A stretch of 64,000 nucleotides of DNA from contig NZ_JADABY010000025.1 of assembly GCF_015672735.1 (NCBI RefSeq), positions 95,875-159,874 of the forward strand, read 5' to 3'. A program made the translations under genes and the position numbers. Below are positions 56,704 through 64,000 of this stretch, piece by piece; the first letter of the stretch is position 1, and each line of letters opens with the position of its first letter. The notes beneath the pieces were generated by a model, which was not told the DNA's origin, ran no database searches, and saw only the letters and a program-made list of their open reading frames with translations. The DNA is from Citrobacter sp. Res13-Sevr-PEB04-36. Lineage in GTDB: Bacteria; Pseudomonadota; Gammaproteobacteria; Enterobacterales; Enterobacteriaceae.

Positions 56704-57846
56704 ATGAACAGAAAAGTATTGGCCCTTGTAATTCCTGTCCTGTTAGCTGCAGGCGCTGCTCACGCTGCTGAAGTTTATAATAAAGACGGCAACAAGTTAG
56801 ACCTGTACGGCAAAGTAGACGGTCTGCATTATTTCTCTGATGACGCCAACTCTGATGGCGATCAGACCTATATGCGTATGGGCTTCAAAGGCGAAACTCA
56901 GGTTAACGATATGATCACCGGTTACGGCCAGTGGGAATATCAGATTCAGGCTAACGGTACTGAAGGCGGCGATAAAGGCAATTCCTGGACTCGTCTGGCT
57001 TTCGCGGGTATTAAAGTCGGTGATTACGGTTCATTCGACTATGGTCGTAACTACGGCGTCATGTATGACGTTGAAGGCTGGACCGATATGCTGCCAGAAT
57101 TCGGCGGTGACTCCTACACCAAAGCTGACAACTTCATGACCGGTCGTGCGAACGGTGTTGCAACCTACCGTAACACTGATTTCTTCGGTCTGGTTGATGG
57201 TCTGAACGTAGCTCTGCAGTATCAGGGTACTAACGAAAACCAGGTCACGAACGAGCAGGAAGGCACCAATAACGGCGGCGACCGTAACGTGAAGAATTCC
57301 AACGGTGACGGCTTCGGTATCTCCTCTACCTACGATCTGGGTATGGGCGTAAGCTTCGGTGCGGCATATACCTCTTCTGACCGTACCACTCAGCAGGTTA
57401 ATAACTCTACCGCTGGCGGCGACAAAGCTGATGCGTGGACTGCTGGTCTGAAATACGACGCGAACAACATCTACCTGGCAACCATGTATTCCGAAACCCG
57501 TAATATGACCCCTTATGGCGGCTCAGACGGTCACGACAATACTATTGCAAACAAAACTCAGAACTTCGAAGTGACTGCACAATACCAGTTCGACTTTGGT
57601 CTGCGTCCGGAAGTGTCTTTCCTGATGTCTAAAGGTAAGGATCTGGCAACCGCAAATGGTAACGACGATAAAGATCTGGTTAAATATGCTTCAGTAGGTG
57701 CGACTTACTACTTCAACAAAAACTTCTCCACCTACGTTGATTACAAAATCAACCTGCTGGATGAAGATGATAGCTTCTACGATAAAGACCACAATGACAT
57801 CTCTACCGATGACACTGTAGCTCTGGGTATGGTTTACCAGTTCTAA
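56704..57846 (+). CDS. ompN: OmpN, OmpC/OmpF-family outer-membrane porin
   Basis: A 380-residue precursor: signal peptide [21 protein letters not shown], mature start [19 protein letters not shown], 16-strand beta-barrel pattern, the constriction-loop L3 motif PEFGGDS, and the terminal Phe (GMVYQF) needed for Bam assembly. The long Asn/Gly-rich loops ([16 protein letters not shown]) are variable surface regions. Location after nifJ/micC identifies ompN. E. coli OmpN is weakly expressed. Ribosome-binding site AAAGGA at 56690. Confidence 0.92.
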   Translation: MNRKVLALVIPVLLAAGAAHAAEVYNKDGNKLDLYGKVDGLHYFSDDANSDGDQTYMRMGFKGETQVNDMITGYGQWEYQIQANGTEGGDKGNSWTRLAFAGIKVGDYGSFDYGRNYGVMYDVEGWTDMLPEFGGDSYTKADNFMTGRANGVATYRNTDFFGLVDGLNVALQYQGTNENQVTNEQEGTNNGGDRNVKNSNGDGFGISSTYDLGMGVSFGAAYTSSDRTTQQVNNSTAGGDKADAWTAGLKYDANNIYLATMYSETRNMTPYGGSDGHDNTIANKTQNFEVTAQYQFDFGLRPEVSFLMSKGKDLATANGNDDKDLVKYASVGATYYFNKNFSTYVDYKINLLDEDDSFYDKDHNDISTDDTVALGMVYQF

Positions 57847-57852
57847 TCTGTC

Positions 57853-57880
57853 AGCCCGCTGGAAACAGCGGGCTACTCTC
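57853..57880 (+). terminator. Terminator of ompN
   Basis: AGCCCGCTG and CAGCGGGCT pair around a GAAA tetraloop, beginning seven bases after the ompN stop. The tail ACTCTCCC is poor in T, so efficiency may be moderate. Confidence 0.7.
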
Positions 57881-57996
57881 CCACTCGTGCATCGCAATTA
57901 CGTTTTATGTAGATCAAAACATTATATCTTTTGTGTTAAAACATCCCGCTGATAGATGATATATTGCAATAAAGTCTGTAGTAGAGGATACCTGCA

Positions 57997-58209
57997 ATGA
58001 ATCATCACCCCGTTAAGTCATCCCGTATTGCCTCCGTCGGTTATGACGAATCCTCCGGCACGTTAGAAATTCGCTTTCATCATATGCAAACTCTGCAATA
58101 CCATCCTGTTCCACCGCGCATTTTTCGTGATTTCCTTACTGTGGTCTCCAAAGGCCGATTTTACGATGGCGTAATAAAAGGCAAGTTCCCTGAAATTAAA
58201 ATAAAGTGA
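57997..58209 (+). CDS. KTSC-domain small protein
   Basis: A 70-residue protein with the KTSC domain pattern (SSRIASVGYDESSGTLEIRFH ... YHPVPPRIFRDFLTVVSKGRFYDGVIKGKF), a small fold fused to lysyl-tRNA synthetase in other bacteria and otherwise of unknown role. Compared with the named motif (K-T-S-C) the residues here are KSSR, so the cysteine is absent. ATG preceded by a weak AGAGGA. It has no counterpart in the K-12 interval ompN-uspF as I know it. Confidence 0.75.
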   Translation: MNHHPVKSSRIASVGYDESSGTLEIRFHHMQTLQYHPVPPRIFRDFLTVVSKGRFYDGVIKGKFPEIKIK

Positions 58210-58278
58210 TGCCAAAATGTGATCTTTGTCATTGTACATAAAGTGCCATTACGCGGTAAGCTTTAGGAGGATACTTAA

Positions 58279-58725
<447 letters not shown>

Positions 58726-58733
58726 GCAGCCTG

Positions 58734-58763
58734 GCCCGCACATCGCTGCGGGCTTTTCATTTC
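58734..58763 (+). terminator. Intrinsic terminator of uspF
   Basis: GCCCGCA (58734-58740) pairs with TGCGGGC (58747-58753), followed by TTTTCATTTC; nine bases after the uspF stop. Confidence 0.85.
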
Positions 58764-58923
58764 TACCTCTTTTACCCCGCGATTCCTGACCTAAATGTGC
58801 TGACATTTTTCCCGCTTATCCGTACCATACACGCCACAGTTTTTATATCAGACTTCTTTTGCCGGACAATCCGGCGTGATGCATACTCTTCTGATGCCAC
58901 ACTATGAATTGAGCCTCTATTAA

Positions 58924-59859
58924 ATGTCGCAAAATCAAGAAATTAACAAGAAAGATCAGTACAACCTGAACAAATTACAAAAGCGTCTGCGTCGTAACGT
59001 GGGCGAAGCGATTGCCGACTTCAACATGATTGAAGATGGCGATCGCATTATGGTGTGCCTTTCCGGTGGGAAAGACAGCTACACCATGCTGGAGATCCTG
59101 CGCAATTTGCAGCAAAGCGCACCGATCAGTTTTTCACTGGTTGCAGTAAACCTGGATCAGAAACAGCCCGGTTTCCCGGAACATATCCTGCCGCAGTATC
59201 TGGAACAGTTGGGCGTTGAGTACAAAATTGTCGAAGAGAACACCTACGGGATCGTCAAAGACAAAATTCCGGAGGGGAAAACCACCTGCTCTCTGTGCTC
59301 CCGTCTGCGTCGCGGCATTCTGTACCGTACGGCAACCGAACTCGGGGCTACAAAAATTGCGCTGGGACACCATCGCGACGATATCCTGCAAACGCTGTTT
59401 TTAAACATGTTCTACGGCGGGAAAATGAAAGGCATGCCACCGAAGCTGATGAGCGACGACGGCAAGCATATTGTCATTCGCCCACTGGCCTATTGCCGCG
59501 AGAAAGACATTGAACGTTTTGCCGAAGCCAAAGGCTACCCGATTATTCCGTGTAACCTGTGCGGTTCACAGCCTAACCTGCAACGTCAGGTAATTGCTGA
59601 CATGCTGCGTGACTGGGACAAACGCTACCCAGGTCGTATTGAGACCATGTTCAGCGCGATGCAGAATGTCGTGCCTTCGCATCTCAGCGATATCAATCTG
59701 TTCGACTTTAAAGGTATCAAGCACGGCTCAGCAGTCGTTGACGGCGGTGACTTAGCGTTCGATCGCGAAGAGATCCCGCTGCAACCAGCAGGCTGGCAGC
59801 CGGAAGAAGATGAAAACCAATTGGATGAGTTACGTCTGAACGTGGTAGAAGTGAAGTAA
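58924..59859 (+). CDS. ttcA: TtcA, tRNA 2-thiocytidine(32) biosynthesis enzyme
   Basis: A 311-residue iron-sulfur-dependent PP-loop ATP pyrophosphatase that thiolates C32 of several tRNAs. PP-loop SGGKDS is near residue 46 ([14 protein letters not shown]); the cluster cysteines are in [10 protein letters not shown] and CNLCGSQPN. Same length as E. coli. In K-12 the Rac prophage is integrated at the 5' end of ttcA; here the 26-base sequence at 58948-58973 that corresponds to that attachment region is undisturbed. Confidence 0.95.
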   Translation: MSQNQEINKKDQYNLNKLQKRLRRNVGEAIADFNMIEDGDRIMVCLSGGKDSYTMLEILRNLQQSAPISFSLVAVNLDQKQPGFPEHILPQYLEQLGVEYKIVEENTYGIVKDKIPEGKTTCSLCSRLRRGILYRTATELGATKIALGHHRDDILQTLFLNMFYGGKMKGMPPKLMSDDGKHIVIRPLAYCREKDIERFAEAKGYPIIPCNLCGSQPNLQRQVIADMLRDWDKRYPGRIETMFSAMQNVVPSHLSDINLFDFKGIKHGSAVVDGGDLAFDREEIPLQPAGWQPEEDENQLDELRLNVVEVK

Positions 59860-59867
59860 TTTATCAT

Positions 59868-59950
59868 GCCGGATGGCGACGTAAACGTCTTATCCGGCCT
59901 ACAACGTACATAAGTGCCTGTAGGCCTGATAAGCGGAGCGCCATCAGGCA
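59868..59950. repeat. REP/BIME element between ttcA and dbpA
   Basis: Two REP-like inverted repeats: one with stem GCCGGAT/ATCCGGC (59869-59900) and one with GCCTGAT/ATCAGGC (59924-59949), in opposite orientation. They lie between convergent genes and probably protect mRNA 3' ends and bind DNA gyrase or Pol I, as BIMEs do. Confidence 0.88.
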
Positions 59951-59963
59951 CTCCCACGGGCAT

Positions 59964-61337
59964 TTATTTCAACAAACGAACCCGGCAGGTTTTACCTTTA
60001 ATCTTACCGTTTTGTAGCTGCTTCCACGCTTTATGCGCGACGGACTGGCGAACTGCCACATAGACATGCATCGGATGTACGGCAATCTTACCGATGTCGG
60101 CCCCATCCAGCCCCATATCACCGGTCAACGCTCCCAGAACATCGCCCGGACGCATTTTTGCCTTTTTACCGCCATCAATGCACAGTGTCGCCATCTCGGC
60201 CTCAAGCGGCACAACTGGAGCGTTGCCGGGTGCAGGTAGCCAGTTCAGCTTTAACTGCAGCATTTCAGAAAGAATAATAGCTCGCTGGGCTTCTTCTGGC
60301 GCACAGAAGCTGATGGCCAGGCCGCTGTTACCCGCACGCGCAGTACGTCCAATACGGTGTACGTGCACTTCCGGATCCCATGCCAGTTCGTAGTTAACCA
60401 CCAGCTCAAGCGATTTAATATCAAGACCACGCGCCGCAACATCGGTTGCCACCAGCACGCGCGCGCTGCCGTTAGCAAAACGGATCAACGTCTGATCGCG
60501 ATCGCGTTGTTCCAGGTCACCATGTAATGACAACGCACTTTGCCCTGCGGCGTTCAGCGCGTCGCACACGGCCTGGCAATCTTTTTTAGTATTACAGAAT
60601 ACAACGCACGACGCGGGCTGGTGCTGGCTGAGCAACTTTTGCAGCAGCGAAATTTTGCCGTGCGCGGAGGTTTCGAAAAACTGTTGTTCAATCGCGGGTA
60701 GCGCATCTACCGTATCAATTTCAATGGTTAATGGATTTTGCTGCACTCGGCCACTGATCGCGGCAATTGCTTCCGGCCAGGTTGCCGAAAATAGCAATGT
60801 CTGACGTGACGCAGGCGCAAAGCGGATCACATCATCAATGGCATCGCTAAAGCCCATGTCCAGCATACGGTCGGCCTCATCCATCACCAGCGTATTCAGG
60901 GCTTCCAGCGAGACAGTACCTTTTTGCAGGTGATCGAGCAGACGGCCCGGCGTGGCGACAATAATATGTGGTGCATGCTGAAGAGAATCACGCTGTGCAC
61001 CGAAGGGCTGCCCGCCACATAAGGCTAAAACTTTGGTGTTCGGTAGAAAACGCGCTAAGCGACGCAGCTCGCCAGCCACCTGGTCAGCAAGTTCACGCGT
61101 GGGACACAGAACCAGTGACTGCGTCTGGAACAGCGCAACATCGATATGCTGTAACAGCCCAAGACCAAACGCGGCCGTTTTGCCACTGCCGGTTTTTGCC
61201 TGCACGCGAACGTCTTTTCCCGCCAGGATCGCCGGCAACGCAGCGGCCTGAACAGGCGTCATTTCAAGATAACCCAGCTCGTTAAGATTCTCGATCTGAG
61301 CAGCAGGTAAAACATTCAGGGTAGAAAAAGCGGTCAC
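59964..61337 (-). CDS. dbpA: DbpA, 23S rRNA-specific DEAD-box helicase
   Basis: A 457-residue ATP-dependent RNA helicase acting in 50S subunit assembly at hairpin 92 of 23S rRNA. Motifs in order: Q motif EMTPVQAAALP, Walker A AKTGSGKT, DEAD (VMDEADRMLDMGF), SAT, ARGLDIK and HRIGRTARAG; the C-terminal RNA-binding domain (about 385-457, MRPGDVLGALTGDMGLDGADIGKI) gives rRNA specificity. Same length as E. coli. Confidence 0.95.
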   Translation of the reverse strand: MTAFSTLNVLPAAQIENLNELGYLEMTPVQAAALPAILAGKDVRVQAKTGSGKTAAFGLGLLQHIDVALFQTQSLVLCPTRELADQVAGELRRLARFLPNTKVLALCGGQPFGAQRDSLQHAPHIIVATPGRLLDHLQKGTVSLEALNTLVMDEADRMLDMGFSDAIDDVIRFAPASRQTLLFSATWPEAIAAISGRVQQNPLTIEIDTVDALPAIEQQFFETSAHGKISLLQKLLSQHQPASCVVFCNTKKDCQAVCDALNAAGQSALSLHGDLEQRDRDQTLIRFANGSARVLVATDVAARGLDIKSLELVVNYELAWDPEVHVHRIGRTARAGNSGLAISFCAPEEAQRAIILSEMLQLKLNWLPAPGNAPVVPLEAEMATLCIDGGKKAKMRPGDVLGALTGDMGLDGADIGKIAVHPMHVYVAVRQSVAHKAWKQLQNGKIKGKTCRVRLLK

Positions 61338-61365
61338 AATTTAATCTCGCGGTAAGAACTTACAA

Positions 61366-61548
61366 TTAGCAGGCGCGTATCCTCGCAGATCTGCGCCCGT
61401 GATGCGACATTTTAATCGGTTCTTCATCCGGCGGCGGATCCGGCATCGGCTGCGGACGGGGTATGGGATCAGGAATGGGTACCGGGTCGGTCGGAACAGA
61501 GGCGGTGTTGGGCGTGGGTAACTGCAGCAATAGCGTTAGGCAGGTCAT
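61366..61548 (-). CDS. Small proline-rich protein downstream of fnrS
   Basis: A 60-residue ORF: a short hydrophobic start (MTCLTLLLQL) then a proline/aspartate-rich stretch VPTDPVPIPDPIPRPQPMPD with PPPDEEPIK, ending with a basic tail. GGAGGG directly before the ATG supports translation. It lies between fnrS (57 bases away) and dbpA. I believe a similar small protein occurs at this place in related genomes but cannot name it with certainty; function unknown. Confidence 0.55.
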   Translation of the reverse strand: MTCLTLLLQLPTPNTASVPTDPVPIPDPIPRPQPMPDPPPDEEPIKMSHHGRRSARIRAC

Positions 61549-61605
61549 ATTCCCTCCAGTCATTCAGGTTGACTCTTTTAGGGTAGACGTTGATTTCCTG
61601 CAGGC

Positions 61606-61727
61606 AAAAAAAAGCCGACTAATCTAAGTCGGCGTCGTACGAATCAATTGTGCTATGCAGTAATTCAAAAAAGGAAGTAAGACAATATGGAGCGCAACGC
61701 CCATCGCTTGACGTTGCATTCACCTGC
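61606..61727 (-). ncRNA. fnrS: FnrS small RNA
   Basis: An anaerobically induced Hfq-binding sRNA of about 122 nt that represses genes of aerobic metabolism. The sequence begins GCAGGTGAATGCAACGTC and contains the target-binding segments GCGATGGGCGTTGCG and the pyrimidine-rich CTTACTTCC; the 3' end is the terminator GCCGACT/AGTCGGC with eight U. Its location between dbpA and zntB is that of E. coli FnrS. The -10 box CAATAT is at the correct place. Confidence 0.93.
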
Positions 61728-61762
61728 GAGAGAGATATTGCCCCGAATAGGTAGATAGTTTA

Positions 61763-61776
61763 TTGACCTCGCTCAA
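61763..61776 (-). promoter_or_regulatory. FNR binding site of fnrS
   Basis: TTGAcctcgcTCAA fits the FNR consensus TTGAT-N4-ATCAA in its essential TTGA/TCAA halves and is centred about 42 bases upstream of the FnrS start, the class II activator position. Confidence 0.88.
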
Positions 61777-61822
61777 AATATTGAGCGTTTTCACTCATGA
61801 AGCCCGGTAAAAAACGTTGTTG

Positions 61823-62836
<1,014 letters not shown>

Positions 62837-62954
62837 TTAGTCTAGCCTGCAGATTATGTTAAGCAATATCTGATTATCCCATTGTGCTGAAATGATTCAG
62901 AAAAATTAAATAGAAATGTAAACGCCGACGATGTCGGCACGGGTGACTACAGGA

Positions 62955-64000
62955 TTAGAATGAATGACCGTATTTATCTCGTCGACTTAGACCCGGTGGT
63001 GTTGCAGCGCTACGAGGAAGCACGAATGATTCCGTTGTTGAGTTATGACTTAAATTAAATTTATGTGTTCGTGACTGCAGGTCATTCACCTGGCTTTTCA
63101 GAATGCCTGATGAATCCGATAACTCGTCGACCATGATGGCATTACTTTGGGTCACATTTTCCAGCTCAGCCAGGGCCTGGGTAATCTTAACGATGCCTTT
63201 CTCCTGCTCTCGCGTGGTGGTTAATATCTCTCCCATCAGCTGGCTTAATTGCCCGGCACCGCCAACAATATCCTGCATGTTTTTTTCTGCTTCACGGACA
63301 ATCGCGGCCCCTTCGCGGACATTATAATGTGTTTCGTCAATTAGCCGCTTAATATTCTTCGCCGCTTCTGCGCTGCGATGAGCCAACGTTCTGACCTCTC
63401 CCGCCACCACAGAAAAACCCTTGCCATGTTCGCCTGCCCGTGCCGATTCCACCGCCGCGTTCAATGCCAGAATATTTGTCTGAAAGGCAATACCATCAAT
63501 CAACGCAATTATTTCCGTCATCTGCTGTGCGCATTCAGTGATTGAGTGCATATTGGTTGCGACTTGTACCATTAATTCCCCCCCCTGACGGGCCGATTGT
63601 GTGGCAATATTCGCCTGGGCGCTGGCCAGCTGTGTATTATCAGCATTATTGCGAGTACTAATGGCTATCTCATCCATACTTGCAGCGGTTTGCGTTAACG
63701 CCCCGGACTGTTGCTCTGTTTTCACCGAAAGCTCTGCACTACGCTCCGCAAGCTGTTCAGAGAGGGTCATCGCTGTGCGTGAAGATGTGCGAATTTCACT
63801 AACTAGCGCAGAAATATTACTCGATAAACTATTGATGCCGGGAATAAGCCGCCCCGCGCAGTTATTACCAAACTCAGGAATACTGATTGCCAGATTTCCT
63901 GCAGTAACCTCCTCAATACTCTTTTTTACGGTATTGATTGGCACAACAAGATACTTCGTCATATACAACCACAGACACGATATCGAAACCAAACTTACTA
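62955..64000 (-). CDS. Methyl-accepting chemotaxis protein (3' part)
   Basis: The last about 348 codons of a chemoreceptor whose 5' end lies beyond the window; the leftmost TTG at 63992 is not a real start since the frame stays open to 64000. Seen are the end of TM2 (CLWLYMTKYLVVPI), a HAMP domain (KKSIEEVTAGNLAISIPE) and the signalling domain with the hairpin tip ([33 protein letters not shown]). It ends RRDKYGHSF without the NWETF-type pentapeptide of Trg. Position beside zntB resembles the Salmonella mcp gene there. Confidence 0.9.
   Translation of the reverse strand, partial: VSLVSISCLWLYMTKYLVVPINTVKKSIEEVTAGNLAISIPEFGNNCAGRLIPGINSLSSNISALVSEIRTSSRTAMTLSEQLAERSAELSVKTEQQSGALTQTAASMDEIAISTRNNADNTQLASAQANIATQSARQGGELMVQVATNMHSITECAQQMTEIIALIDGIAFQTNILALNAAVESARAGEHGKGFSVVAGEVRTLAHRSAEAAKNIKRLIDETHYNVREGAAIVREAEKNMQDIVGGAGQLSQLMGEILTTTREQEKGIVKITQALAELENVTQSNAIMVDELSDSSGILKSQVNDLQSRTHKFNLSHNSTTESFVLPRSAATPPGLSRRDKYGHSF

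Overview
The window is a stretch of enterobacterial chromosome. Gene order and product lengths follow the Escherichia coli K-12 ydcS-to-zntB segment almost gene for gene, in inverted orientation: ydcT/S/R, yncJ, rlhA, ydcN/O/L, tehBA, ydcK, rimL, ydcH, opgD, ydcJ, ydcI, trg, cybB, gapC, aldA, ydcF, hrpA, azoR, ynbD/C/B/A, ydbL, ynbE, ydbH, ldhA, hslJ, ydbJ, nifJ(ydbK), micC, ompN, uspF, ttcA, dbpA, fnrS, zntB. The accessory genes point to Citrobacter. The strongest clue is a chromosomal TEM-like class A beta-lactamase that fits my memory of GIL-1 from Citrobacter gillenii. The species call is an inference; the family-level call is firm.

Layout. 1-9.4 kb: polyamine-type ABC transporter genes, the MocR regulator ydcR, an added cioA-cioB-DUF2474 cytochrome bd-type oxidase operon, yncJ, rlhA and ydcN. 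9.4-24.5 kb: ydcO, an added AraC/EamA divergent pair, ydcL, tehBA, ydcK, rimL, ydcH, opgD, ydcJ, an added manganese-dependent pyrophosphatase, ydcI, and trg with a sigma-28 promoter. 24.6-34 kb: frmRA without frmB, an SOS umuDC operon whose umuC has an in-frame amber codon, cybB, an intact gapC, an esterase-like gene, a doubly broken aldA, ydcF and a GNAT gene. 34-48 kb: hrpA, azoR, then a leftward cassette of lipid enzymes (ynbA, ynbB, a PlsC-like acyltransferase, ynbC, ynbD, and a frameshifted small membrane gene), followed by the ydbH-ynbE-ydbL intermembrane bridge. 48.1-50.7 kb: an accessory island with the beta-lactamase, an unknown small gene and a GNAT gene, bracketed by an imperfect direct repeat of about 47 bp. 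50.7-64 kb: ldhA, hslJ, ydbJ, nifJ, MicC sRNA, ompN, a KTSC protein, uspF, ttcA (no Rac-type prophage at its 5' end), dbpA, FnrS sRNA, zntB and a truncated-by-window chemoreceptor.

Common themes are anaerobic and redox physiology (cioAB, ldhA, nifJ, cybB, FnrS with an FNR site), envelope lipid handling (ynb cassette, YdbH bridge, OpgD, MicC/OmpN) and stress (umuDC, frmRA, azoR, uspF). The most interesting points are the ynb lipid cassette with its additional acyltransferase and two two-domain fusions, the repeat-bracketed beta-lactamase island, the amber-interrupted umuC beside an intact umuD and LexA box, and the poly-G frameshifted membrane gene. No CRISPR array, tRNA, rRNA, insertion sequence or prophage was seen.
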